From Tolypothrix bouteillei VB521301 (GTDB lineage: Bacteria > Cyanobacteriota > Cyanobacteriia > Cyanobacteriales > Nostocaceae), in contig NZ_JHEG04000001.1 of NCBI RefSeq assembly GCF_000760695.4, forward strand, positions 4,002,452 to 4,066,451: a stretch of 64,000 bases of DNA, written 5' to 3'. Within the stretch, counting starts at the first letter, position 1. Each line of letters opens with the position of its first letter. Shown here piece by piece: positions 1-8,561 of this stretch. Made by a program: the position numbers and the translations under genes. The notes under the pieces were generated by a model. It saw only the letters and a program-made list of their open reading frames with translations, was not told where the DNA came from and searched no databases.

Positions 1-351
1 GTCCACTGAAGAGTACATATTGTACCACCAGAACAAATTGGCACAAGTAAAGGATGGATTTAGCGATCGCGCCATATCCCATACTTTTGGTGCTTGAACC
101 AGTTTATTAGACTGTCGCCAAAACTTAATCTCGCAATCGTCGTGAAAATACCAGCCATTAGCAACAATACCGTGCTCGTCAGGCATTTTTCCGGTAAGAT
201 AGGTAGCTTGTGCCGTACAGGTAACAGCAGGTAACACGGGCGAAATCGGAACGGTTTTTCCAGAGTATGCCCATTTCCGTAAAAATGGCGTATGTTCTCC
301 CAGTAAACTAGGTGACAATCCGACTACGTTCAGAACAACAGTTTTACGCAT
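1..351 (-). CDS. eboF: EboF, type I phosphodiesterase/nucleotide pyrophosphatase family (N-terminal part)
   Basis: The minus strand is open from an ATG at 351 to the window edge, giving 117 residues starting MRKTVVLNVVGL and containing PAVTCTAQATYLTGKMPDEHG. This is the N-terminal half-site of the alkaline phosphatase-like phosphodiesterase superfamily, where the Thr in the TCTAQATY segment is the usual nucleophile position. Members of this family form EboF in the cyanobacterial ebo clusters, which are needed to move the scytonemin precursor out of the cytoplasm. It lies on the same strand as eboE and eboD but is separated from them by two genes on the opposite strand. The C-terminal part is outside the window. 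Family assignment is firm; the Ebo name rests on the neighbouring ebo genes. Confidence 0.85.
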   Translation of the reverse strand, partial: MRKTVVLNVVGLSPSLLGEHTPFLRKWAYSGKTVPISPVLPAVTCTAQATYLTGKMPDEHGIVANGWYFHDDCEIKFWRQSNKLVQAPKVWDMARSLNPSFTCANLFWWYNMYSSVD

Positions 352-863
352 GACTTGAAGTTAATTCCTTAACAACGCTCAAACACGGTTGAAAGTACGA
401 AATGATTGCGTGTAGCGCAGCATTTGAATCTTATGCACTCCCTTATTTAATATTTTTTAACATTTATACTCTATTATCTAGGAAACCACAAAAGAACACA
501 GATTTCTCTGTCTTTGCTGGGGTAATTTTTGGGTTATCTAAAAATATAACAAACACATCAAAAAATAGTTCATTTATCCTAAAATTTACATATCTTATAG
601 TTCTATAGTAAAGGTTTATACAAAAGTGAGTCTTGATAGCGAATCGCGGTTTTTATGAGCTATGACAACGACTATCTATGCCTTACAGAAATTCAAAGCA
701 ACTTTTCTGAATTTGAGATTGTAACGACATAGATTTGAATTCTCCAAAAGAATATTTAAACCTTCAGATTTTCTCAATTCAAATTGAGATCGAGTACATC
801 ATAGCAGTTTTATTTTCCATCACTTTATTGTAGCCAAGTACTCAAGTTTGTAAAAAAAGGACA
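352..863. other. intergenic, no gene seen
   Basis: AT-rich spacer between divergent eboF and the PEP-CTERM gene; it must contain both 5' regions. A 68-codon open frame here has no ribosome site or recognisable content and was not accepted. Confidence 0.6.
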
Positions 864-1532
864 ATGATGATCTCACGTTCATACGCTTTAGGATTAGCCT
901 CAGTAGCTGTTACGTTAATTTGTTTTGGGTTGAATACAACAAAAGCTAACGCCCAAACAAGTTACGAATTTAGCGCTACTTACGATACAGTAGTCACAAT
1001 CGACCCTTCTTTTAGACCAGACATAGGTATTACTAGAGCAACGATTACAGGCGAAAGTGCTGAGGCTCCATATGGGTTGAGTAATTTTCTCAGCAATACT
1101 TACGGTCGATTTGACCCAACAACTAACATTTCTTACTTTAATGCAGATGCATCTGCTTTTGGATTAGAAAATCAGCCAATTCTTGGCGATCGATATTATG
1201 GTGGTAGCAATGAATTATATGGAACTGCGAACGACCAAGCTAAATTTGATTTTGTTAACGGTACGGTACAGGGTGGTGGAACTATCACTTTGACTGGTGG
1301 TGAGGGTATATTCAAAAATGCAGTTGGTCAAATAACCTTTACCCAAAATGACAGATTAACCAGTACGGATTTGACTGCGCCTTTTAAAGGCAAAGCTCTA
1401 CTGAAGTTTTCGATACAGACTCCCAAAGCCGTTCCCGAACCAAATACAACGGCTGGGGTAATTGGTATGGGATTTGTTGGCTTGAGTTACTTGTTAGGTA
1501 AATACTCTCGAAAGTTGAAGTTCCGGAATTAA
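864..1532 (+). CDS. secreted PEP-CTERM protein of unknown function
   Basis: A 222-residue protein with a signal peptide (about residues 1-30, hydrophobic core LGLASVAVTLICFGL, cut after KANA) and a C-terminal PEP-CTERM sorting tail: VPEP, a hydrophobic helix (AGVIGMGFVGLSYLLG) and a basic end (RKLKFRN). The middle is rich in Gly, Thr and aromatic residues and has no domain I recognise. PEP-CTERM proteins are exported and processed by exosortase, often in strains that make extracellular polysaccharide. An aaggac ribosome site precedes the ATG. It lies inside the scytonemin/ebo locus, head-to-head with eboF, and shares its tail type with ScyD, ScyE and ScyF, which suggests a sheath or periplasmic location. 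Confidence 0.8.
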   Translation: MMISRSYALGLASVAVTLICFGLNTTKANAQTSYEFSATYDTVVTIDPSFRPDIGITRATITGESAEAPYGLSNFLSNTYGRFDPTTNISYFNADASAFGLENQPILGDRYYGGSNELYGTANDQAKFDFVNGTVQGGGTITLTGGEGIFKNAVGQITFTQNDRLTSTDLTAPFKGKALLKFSIQTPKAVPEPNTTAGVIGMGFVGLSYLLGKYSRKLKFRN

Positions 1533-1613
1533 AACCCAGTTATAGCCCTGACAACTTCTCTTAAGTTAAAGATTTTGCAGCCATGCTTTGCATATCTCGT
1601 TTTCAGGGTCTGC

Positions 1614-1660
1614 ATACTCCCTCTCGTTCCCAGCCACAGCCTGGGAACGAGAGGGAGTAT
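1614..1660. terminator. perfect 20-bp-arm hairpin between the PEP-CTERM gene and the P450
   Basis: Arms atactccctctcgttcccag and its exact complement enclose a 7-nt loop. No T-run follows on the plus strand, so it may be a dispersed repeat rather than a classical terminator. The inner core (cgttcccag/ctgggaacg) recurs at 3119-3147. Confidence 0.55.
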
Positions 1661-1702
1661 CGTGCAGCATATTTTTAAAACCCTACACCATGCCAACCAG
1701 TT

Positions 1703-3082
1703 ATGAAAGCAACTAACAGTCTACCAGACGGTCCGAGGATGCCTGTTTTTCTACGATGGATGAAATTTATTTTTCAGCCGTTGGAATATGTAGAAGATTT
1801 TGCCAAAACCTATGGAGACAACTTTACCATTTGGGGTCGCGATAATTCCCACAAAGTCTACTTCAGCCATCCTCAGGCATTACAACAAATTTTTACAGCT
1901 GATTCCACTCAGTTAGAAGCTGGTAAGGGAAACACGATCTTAAAATTTCTGGTGGGTGCAAATTCACTGCTTTTACTGGATGGTAACTCTCATCAACGCC
2001 AACGCCAACTATTAGCCCCTCCCTTTCATGGAGACAGAATGCGAGCTTATGGTATGGCGATCGCTGAAATTACAGAACAAGTTAGCAAAACTTGGGAGAA
2101 TGGCAAGCCGTTTAGCATTCACCTGTCAATGCAAGAAATTACCTTGCGCGTTATTTTACGAGTCGTGTTTGGCTTTGATGAGGGGTCTCGTTTGGAACAA
2201 ATGAGATATTTACTGGCTTCACTGCTCAATTCTATGGATTCTCCCTTAATGTTTGCAGCTTTATTTTTAAAGTTTTTACAGCAAGATTTAGGCGCTTGGA
2301 GTCCCTGGGGTCGAGTTGTGAACTTGTTGCAACAAATTGATGAAATGATTTACGGGCTAATTCGGGAGCGCAGAGCAGAATCCAACCAAAGTCGAGAAGA
2401 TGTCCTCAGTTTGATGATGCACGCACGCGATATAAACGGGGAAACAATGACAGATGAGGAACTACGCGATGAGTTAATGACACTCTTAGTCGCCGGTCAT
2501 GAAACGACAGCCGCAGCATTGACATGGGCATTTTACTGGATTGATAAATTACCGGAAGTACGTGAAAAATTGCAGAGGGAACTGGATACCGTTAGTCACA
2601 ACCCCGATCTAAGTACTATTGCTAAATTGCCTTATTTAACGGCAGTATGTCAAGAAACTTTGCGGATTTATCCCGTCGCAATTACTGCTTCTCCTCGCAT
2701 TGTGCGATCGCCTATCGAAATTATGGGTTACAATTTGCCAGTAGGAACAATTATTTTTCCAAGTGTTTACTTAGCGCATCATCGGGAAGAAGTTTATCCA
2801 CAATCCAAGCAATTCAAACCAGAACGCTTTTTGGAGAGGCAATTTTCTCCATATGAGTATTTGCCATTTGGTGGTGGTACTCATCGTTGTATTGGTATGG
2901 CATTTGCTTTGTATGAAATGAAACTGGTATTGGCCACAATTCTATCGCAGTTTCAGCTATCCTCAGCTAACAAGCATCCCGCACGTCCCGTGCGTCGCGG
3001 TTTGACTTTAGTCCCATCAGAAGGTATGCAAATGGTTGCAACACCCATTGAGAAGCGTGTTAAGACTTTGGCAAATCTATAA
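1703..3082 (+). CDS. cytochrome P450, CYP110-like
   Basis: A 459-residue soluble P450. The I-helix oxygen-activation motif AGHETT is at 264-269, the K-helix ExxR is E318-R321 and the heme loop PFGGGTHRCIG places the thiolate Cys at 396. There is no N-terminal membrane anchor. Cyanobacterial P450s of this shape belong to CYP110, a family whose characterised members oxidise fatty acids, alkanes or terpenes. The gene lies on the strand opposite to the scytonemin/ebo genes, between eboE and eboF. Whether it acts on a scytonemin-related molecule is unknown; the late oxidative steps of the pathway have no assigned enzyme, so the position is suggestive only. It has its own upstream spacer and a hairpin on each side. 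Confidence 0.92.
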   Translation: MKATNSLPDGPRMPVFLRWMKFIFQPLEYVEDFAKTYGDNFTIWGRDNSHKVYFSHPQALQQIFTADSTQLEAGKGNTILKFLVGANSLLLLDGNSHQRQRQLLAPPFHGDRMRAYGMAIAEITEQVSKTWENGKPFSIHLSMQEITLRVILRVVFGFDEGSRLEQMRYLLASLLNSMDSPLMFAALFLKFLQQDLGAWSPWGRVVNLLQQIDEMIYGLIRERRAESNQSREDVLSLMMHARDINGETMTDEELRDELMTLLVAGHETTAAALTWAFYWIDKLPEVREKLQRELDTVSHNPDLSTIAKLPYLTAVCQETLRIYPVAITASPRIVRSPIEIMGYNLPVGTIIFPSVYLAHHREEVYPQSKQFKPERFLERQFSPYEYLPFGGGTHRCIGMAFALYEMKLVLATILSQFQLSSANKHPARPVRRGLTLVPSEGMQMVATPIEKRVKTLANL

Positions 3083-3190
3083 TAGTGGTCTGTCCCATTA
3101 ATTTTGATAGGCTGCCACCTCGTTCCCAGGCTCAGCCTGGGAACGAGATAAAAACGTTTCACTCCTCAAAACTTTTGGGACAGACCACTA
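3083..3190. repeat. 108-bp MITE-like element with TA ends, overlapping the eboE 3' end
   Basis: Perfect 15-bp inverted ends tagtggtctgtccca (3083-3097) and tgggacagaccacta (3176-3190) enclose a second hairpin (3119-3147, arms ctcgttcccaggc). Both ends start or finish with TA, as expected for elements moved by IS630/Tc1-type transposases. It has no coding capacity. The right arm supplies the last codons of eboE. Confidence 0.75.
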
Positions 3191-4479
3191 CCTACCAACA
3201 CATTTCTATTGTTTCCTACCATTTTTGACAATACCCATTCATACTCCCTTTGAAGTGATGCTGGTAAATCCAACTTCATTTCTTTTGGCAATACTTCCCA
3301 GGTGTATGTTTCTATTTCAAGGTGGTCACAAGCATGATTTTCTTGTAACAGTTCTAATACTGTGGTTATATCATCCTGAGTGGATTGAAATAGCTGATAA
3401 TCTCTAATAAAAATGGGAACGTGAAAATGAATGCGCCACTCAGAAGCTGTCGTGCTTTCTAAATCCGGTAAAGCTTGTTCTAAATCTTGATAGTGACGCA
3501 GTTTGCCATAGCTCTCTCTTGCAATAACTTGGTGTAAATATGTAGATTCAGCAAAAGGTAGCAATCGGTCTTTAATGAGGCGGCGGTGTTTTATATCTCT
3601 GGGAATTTGCACCTGTAGCGCAGCACTAATTTGAATTTTACCAACTTGAATTCCTGTAGATTGGAATTTCTGAAAAACTGCTTTTGGGTCTTCATACTCT
3701 ACAGCAAAATGACAGGTATCGTAACAAACGCGGACGTGATTTAATAAATGGAGTTCTGCTGCTTCAAAAGAAATTCCTAAATGCTTGACTAAACAATCTC
3801 TACCAATAGGTAATAAGTAAGTTTGGAAATAATCAACTACTTCAGCTGCATTTTCTATCAACCCATCTGGTTCTGGTTCTAAATCCAAATGAATATTTTT
3901 TCCTGTTTCGTGTTTAATTTTTATCATTTCTGCCACTAATTCTGCTATGCGGAGAGTCGCACTACTTTTGACAGAGGCTTGAAAAAGTTGATTGCCTTTA
4001 AACCAGGGTTTGTATGATAGCGGTAATGTAGAAATACTCCCTTCTACACCTGAAGGTAAAAGTTTTGCGAGTATGTGTACTAATCTCATGGTGTAGTCCA
4101 ATCGCTCTTGTTTTGACCAATCGGGTGCGTATACTTGGTCTTTGACAACTTGCCAGTGAAATCCGCCAAATGGAAAGCCATTTAAGGTAAATACATATAA
4201 GTTGTGCTCGCTTAACCACGATTGAAATTCTGTTAAATTATTTCCTTCAAGTAATTCCTGAGTTGCGACATCTGCCAATCGCAATCCAATACCAAATGGA
4301 TTTTGATGGGCGGCAAAATCCCCGAATTCTTCAAGAATTCGGGGATTTGAACTAATTAGTTGTGCTTTTAAAGATGGTATGTACTGCTTTAAGTTATCAA
4401 ATACTTTGTGCCACTCTTCACCTGGATGAATATTTGTACAGTATGTTAAATGAAAGTTGTTAGTTGTGGCAATTTTCAT
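3166..4479 (-). CDS. eboE: EboE, TIM-barrel metabolite-traffic protein
   Basis: A 437-residue protein with the xylose-isomerase-like TIM-barrel pattern. HLDLEPEPDGLIE (around residue 195) and VCYDTCHFAVEYEDP (around 252) look like the acidic and His residues of the metal site, and GLRLADVA, FTLNGFPFGGFH and EIETYTWEVLP are family landmarks. EboE is one of six Ebo proteins linked to export of the scytonemin monomer precursor; its chemistry is not established. It starts 184 bp after eboD on the same strand. The final residues (about SGLSQKF) are encoded by the right arm of the MITE at 3083-3190, so the native C-terminus may have been replaced. Confidence 0.85.
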   Translation of the reverse strand: MKIATTNNFHLTYCTNIHPGEEWHKVFDNLKQYIPSLKAQLISSNPRILEEFGDFAAHQNPFGIGLRLADVATQELLEGNNLTEFQSWLSEHNLYVFTLNGFPFGGFHWQVVKDQVYAPDWSKQERLDYTMRLVHILAKLLPSGVEGSISTLPLSYKPWFKGNQLFQASVKSSATLRIAELVAEMIKIKHETGKNIHLDLEPEPDGLIENAAEVVDYFQTYLLPIGRDCLVKHLGISFEAAELHLLNHVRVCYDTCHFAVEYEDPKAVFQKFQSTGIQVGKIQISAALQVQIPRDIKHRRLIKDRLLPFAESTYLHQVIARESYGKLRHYQDLEQALPDLESTTASEWRIHFHVPIFIRDYQLFQSTQDDITTVLELLQENHACDHLEIETYTWEVLPKEMKLDLPASLQREYEWVLSKMVGNNRNVLVGSGLSQKF

Positions 4480-4663
4480 AATTTTCCCCTTTATCCTACC
4501 TGAGCTTTTTTAACTCTTTTCCAAAGTTTCTTTAACTCGTTGACTCTTACCGAACTCTGCTTAATAATTCATTTTGAAAGGCGCTAGTTTGAAAAAGACG
4601 TAGGGCGTGTTTTCAAGTGTGTTAGATCCCCTTAAATAAAAGTTTGAAAACACGCCCCAATTG

Positions 4664-5902
4664 CTAATCCCCAATCCAGCCTGAGGTTGGTAACGTGGAG
4701 TTATAAAACTCGCTAAGCAACCAAATTGCTTGTCGGTATAAGGAGAGATCGACTTCGTGAACTTCAATACTTTTACCAATGCCTTGTAGAAGTGTAATTG
4801 TCAGTTCGCCACCCAAGTGTTCTCGAAATTCAGTGAGCCCTCGGAACAAACAGTGAGGGTGTTCTGGTCGGTCCATGTTTGCAGCAAGCTCGGATACATA
4901 TAGCTGAAAGCCTAGGGCTGTCAGTGTATTTAGTATCTGCTGCCACTCCAGGCGAGAGAGCAATCCTAAAAGATAGGAGTAAGTGCTGTCTAAAGCAATA
5001 CCGATCGCAACTGCTTCTCCATGGCGTAAGCTGTAGTCTGTTAACTGCTCTAGCTTGTGTGCTACCCAATGACCAAAATCTAAGGGACGGGATGAACCCA
5101 TTTCAAAGGGGTCTCCGCCTTTAGCAATATGGTTCATATGCAATTGAGCGCATCGGTAGATAACATTTTGCATGGCTTTCATATCGCGACAAGCAAGTGC
5201 AGTCGCTTGCATGCGGATGTAGTTAAAGAAGCTAGCATCTTTGATAAGTGCTACTTTCACGGCTTCTGCAATGCCAGAACGCCAATCGCGATCGTCTAAA
5301 GAAGCCAAAAAAGAAACATCATTTAAAACTGCGTAGGGAGGTGCAAAAGTTCCTAGAAAATTTTTTTTACCAAAAGCGTTGATTCCGTTCTTTACCCCCA
5401 CACCAGAATCATTTTGCGCGAGTACGGTTGTGGGAACGCGAATCAGACGAACTCCCCGATGTGCTGTTGCGGCTGCATACCCAATCAAGTCTAATGCAGC
5501 GCCACCGCCAATCCCTAACAGATAAGAGTGACGACAAAGCCCCACGCTATCAATTACAGCATGAATTTGTTCGAGTAATTTGGGATTGTTTTTGGCTTCT
5601 TCCCCACCAGGAATGACAATTGGCTCTGCAACAAGCGCCATCGCATCAGCATAGCGATCGCAGTAGAGCGCTAATTGTTTGGGTAGCATGGGTCGGGAGT
5701 ACAAAAACCCTGAGTCCACAACTGCCAATATTTTTTTCGGACCCGGTTCTCCATCGGTCGCGATCGTTCGCGCTAACAAAGGGTTTTTAGTGTCAAACAA
5801 TCCGGTAGTAAAATGTACTGCATAGTTAAAAGTCACAGTAACACTTTGCTGAATTGGTGGTAGACTGTTTACTGTCGTTTTCTGCCTGATTTCCGTAACC
5901 AT
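4664..5902 (-). CDS. eboD: EboD, 3-dehydroquinate synthase-like (sugar phosphate cyclase family)
   Basis: A 412-residue member of the AroB/sugar-phosphate-cyclase fold. The NAD-binding GIGGGAALDLIGYAAA, the substrate motif RVPTTVLAQNDSGVGVKNGIN, the metal-binding GIAEAVKVALIKD and two His segments (DFGHWVAHKLE, LRHGEAVAIG) are all present. It is longer than housekeeping AroB (about 360). In scytonemin/ebo loci this protein is EboD, and the family includes cyclases that do not make dehydroquinate; a housekeeping dehydroquinate synthase role cannot be excluded from sequence alone. It lies 158 bp downstream of tyrA and 184 bp upstream of eboE. Confidence 0.85.
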   Translation of the reverse strand: MVTEIRQKTTVNSLPPIQQSVTVTFNYAVHFTTGLFDTKNPLLARTIATDGEPGPKKILAVVDSGFLYSRPMLPKQLALYCDRYADAMALVAEPIVIPGGEEAKNNPKLLEQIHAVIDSVGLCRHSYLLGIGGGAALDLIGYAAATAHRGVRLIRVPTTVLAQNDSGVGVKNGINAFGKKNFLGTFAPPYAVLNDVSFLASLDDRDWRSGIAEAVKVALIKDASFFNYIRMQATALACRDMKAMQNVIYRCAQLHMNHIAKGGDPFEMGSSRPLDFGHWVAHKLEQLTDYSLRHGEAVAIGIALDSTYSYLLGLLSRLEWQQILNTLTALGFQLYVSELAANMDRPEHPHCLFRGLTEFREHLGGELTITLLQGIGKSIEVHEVDLSLYRQAIWLLSEFYNSTLPTSGWIGD

Positions 5903-6060
5903 ATTTTTTCCGATATTTCAATAAGCGCTGCACGATTTAGAGCTTGAGGGAAGATCTTTATTGAGTGAGAACCGTCAATCCTGACTGAATTATTGATGGT
6001 GTATATTGGAATACTATTAATGCATGCGAACGAGCAAATGTAGATTCCGCTAGAACTGTA

Positions 6061-7131
6061 TCAGATTGAAAAAGCTGTATTTTCTTGATGTTTTTTAGAA
6101 GAATTGCTTTGATTGGGAGAACTAGTTGTTTCTTGAGCCAAAAAGCTTTGGCTGGTTTCAAATTCTTTGATTAATCCCTCTCGGTCTTTCCGAGCTACTA
6201 ACATTGCCAAACGGTTATAGGTATCAGCTAGTCGGGCTATTGCTTGACATCTCTCTGGCGTTGCCAACATAATGTCCACACATAAGTTTGGATTTTGTGC
6301 AAACAATCTTTGAATGATGTCAATTTCTTGGCGATAGCTGGGGCTAGACATTAACAAGCTACGTTCTATGTCTACTTTCTCTTGTGCTAAGAAAACTCCC
6401 ACGCTAAATCTTGAAAAGTGACGGGTTGCTTGAATCATCACCATCATGCGATCGTGTTCTTCAGGCGTAGAAACAATAACTTCACCCCCTCGATCTTGAA
6501 CGAGTTCTAATAACCATTGAAATGATTCTTCATTTCGAGCAGGACACGCAACTACTTTTTGCCCTACAAAAGACTTGACATTGGGACCAAACATGGGGTG
6601 CAATCCCATCACCGGACCGCTGTGGTGGTCTAACATTGCTTGAACAGGTTCGACCTTCAAACTTGTAATATCACAGAGTGCTGTAGTTGGCGCAAGATAT
6701 TGAGCAGCCCGCTTTATCACTTCGGTTGTTCGTGCAATAGGAACGCTAACCATAACGAGGTTTGCTGAACCAAGCAATTCATCCGCTCGATCCCAATCTT
6801 CGTTTTCTAAAATGCTGACTGTATGACCCGCGATCGCAAGTTGAGTCGTAAAAAATTTCCCCATCCTGCCACGTCCACCAATTATGGTAATCTTTTGAGG
6901 TGCGACATTGTTAGTAGAAAAACTGGAAATATTTTGCGATCGCTTGGCATAACAACTTTGTACTATATTGGTCCAAAGTGATTCCGGAATACCAGCTTCA
7001 GCAAGTAAGGAAATTGCATATGCAAGTTGTTCCTCAAGAACGGGTATTTTTGATATTTCTGAACTTGACAGGAGATCTCGCGAGAGATCCCTTGGGTTTC
7101 GATCTGTTTGTTTGAGCTTTTCTGGAATCAT
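6061..7131 (-). CDS. tyrA: prephenate dehydrogenase of the scytonemin cluster
   Basis: A 356-residue TyrA. The NAD fold starts at IIGGRGRMGKFF (about residue 84), followed by VSVPIARTTEV, DITSLK, GLHPMFGP and the helical domain with IQATRHFSRFSVG and LLMSSPSYRQE. These motifs resemble the dehydrogenase half of enteric bifunctional TyrA more than typical short cyanobacterial arogenate dehydrogenases. The first 80 residues are predicted helical and may be a shrunken chorismate-mutase-like extension. Its product, p-hydroxyphenylpyruvate, is one of the two substrates of ScyA. Gaps to the flanking genes are 78 and 158 bp, so it probably belongs to the same operon. Confidence 0.9.
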   Translation of the reverse strand: MIPEKLKQTDRNPRDLSRDLLSSSEISKIPVLEEQLAYAISLLAEAGIPESLWTNIVQSCYAKRSQNISSFSTNNVAPQKITIIGGRGRMGKFFTTQLAIAGHTVSILENEDWDRADELLGSANLVMVSVPIARTTEVIKRAAQYLAPTTALCDITSLKVEPVQAMLDHHSGPVMGLHPMFGPNVKSFVGQKVVACPARNEESFQWLLELVQDRGGEVIVSTPEEHDRMMVMIQATRHFSRFSVGVFLAQEKVDIERSLLMSSPSYRQEIDIIQRLFAQNPNLCVDIMLATPERCQAIARLADTYNRLAMLVARKDREGLIKEFETSQSFLAQETTSSPNQSNSSKKHQENTAFSI

Positions 7132-7209
7132 AAGTTCTTAGTTGTTAGTTGTTATTTGTTGATTTTTAGTAGAATAATTAACCACCAACCACTAACAAAT
7201 AACCAATAA

Positions 7210-8490
7210 CTAGTTAGTAGAAGTTAATTTTGGTAAGACATCCAAAGAAGGGGATGTAGATGTTGAAGTCACAACTTCAGCGAACAGTGCTTCATAAGCG
7301 GTTAGTGCTTGCTCAAAAGAATAATGCTCAATAGCAAATTGCCGTCCCTGCTTGCCAAGTTGTGCTACTTTTTCTGGATTTTTGTAAAGTTCTAAAACTG
7401 CAGATGCCATAGCGCGTGGTGATTCAGGCGCAATAACTATACCGCCACCACTTTTTCTAACAGCACGCGCTGCTGTTCCAGATGCGGGAACCGATGCGAG
7501 AATGGGGCGACCGGAAGCAAGTAGCAGTGGTATTTTAGAAGGCATATTGAAGGAAATGACGTTGCGTTTTTGCACCACCAATCCTAAATCGGCTGCAGCC
7601 AGCATTTCGGGAAGTTTTTCTCGTGTCACAAGTGGTATGAGTAAAACATTGTCTGCTCCACAACTGTGGCAGTATTTCCTCAATCTTTGCAGCGCTTTTG
7701 ACTCACCTGCAATGATAAATACAATTTCTGGAATGTGGCGTAAGGAAGTTGCTGCCTCTATAACTGTCTCTAAACCTTGAGTGAGAGCGATGTTACCCGA
7801 GTACAGCACAACAAACTTGTCCTCTAACTGATAAGTGGCTCGAAAAACATTTCTTTGCTTTGGCAAGGGACGGATAAAATTAACATTGACCCAATTGGGA
7901 ATGCAAGAAATTTTCCGTGATGGAACTCCTTTGTTTATTAAATTTTCTCTAAATCCATCCGCAATAACACTAATTCTATGACTGTACCGATAAGCAAATT
8001 TTTCCAAAGCTTCTAAGGCGCGAATCATCAATTTATTTTCAATCAATCCAACGCGTATAGCTGCTTCTGGTAAAATGTCTTGCACGTTTAATATAATCGG
8101 GCAGTTGTATATCCAACCCAGTAAAATAGCAGGAAGTGATATTAATAATGGTGGTACTGTTAAAAGAATAACATCTGGCTGCCAACCGCTAATAGCTTGC
8201 GGTAAGCTTGTAAACACAAAACTCAACTCCAGTAACAGTCTGTCTATGAGATTGGGTTTAGATTTGATTCGCAGATAACTGCGCTGGATAGTAACGCCAT
8301 TTTTGAATTCTGTGACAAACCACTTGCCTTTATACTCCTCGTATATTTCGCGCTGCGGGTAGTTTGGCATTCCTGTAATTACTCTCACTTGATGCCCTTG
8401 CTTGACTAGTCCTTCTGCTAGTTCAGTCATCAGAGGAGCAATGCCAATTGGTTCTGGATGATAGTTGTAGGAGTAAATCAGAATTCTCAT
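7210..8490 (-). CDS. GT4-family glycosyltransferase (WcaI-like)
   Basis: A 426-residue GT-B glycosyltransferase. The N-terminal acceptor domain starts MRILIYSYNYHPEPIGIAP with GMPNYPQ, typical of colanic-acid WcaI-like enzymes. The donor domain has LYSGNIALTQGLE, FIIAGESKAL and a late SFNMPSKIPLLLASGRP segment in place of the canonical EX7E loop. A glycosyltransferase lies directly after scyF in the Nostoc punctiforme scytonemin cluster, so its presence here is conserved, though a substrate is not known. It could act on sheath polysaccharide or on a scytonemin intermediate. It lies 71 bp after eboC and 78 bp before tyrA on the same strand. Confidence 0.85.
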   Translation of the reverse strand: MRILIYSYNYHPEPIGIAPLMTELAEGLVKQGHQVRVITGMPNYPQREIYEEYKGKWFVTEFKNGVTIQRSYLRIKSKPNLIDRLLLELSFVFTSLPQAISGWQPDVILLTVPPLLISLPAILLGWIYNCPIILNVQDILPEAAIRVGLIENKLMIRALEALEKFAYRYSHRISVIADGFRENLINKGVPSRKISCIPNWVNVNFIRPLPKQRNVFRATYQLEDKFVVLYSGNIALTQGLETVIEAATSLRHIPEIVFIIAGESKALQRLRKYCHSCGADNVLLIPLVTREKLPEMLAAADLGLVVQKRNVISFNMPSKIPLLLASGRPILASVPASGTAARAVRKSGGGIVIAPESPRAMASAVLELYKNPEKVAQLGKQGRQFAIEHYSFEQALTAYEALFAEVVTSTSTSPSLDVLPKLTSTN

Positions 8491-8561
8491 TTAACAGTGA
8501 CCGGTGAACAGTGAGCAATGAGCAGTAGGTAGTGACCAAAATCCAAATAATTGGTCTTTGC

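Noticed and set aside
402..608. 68-codon frame upstream of the PEP-CTERM gene
   Set aside because: No ribosome site, low-complexity AT-rich content and no recognisable protein.
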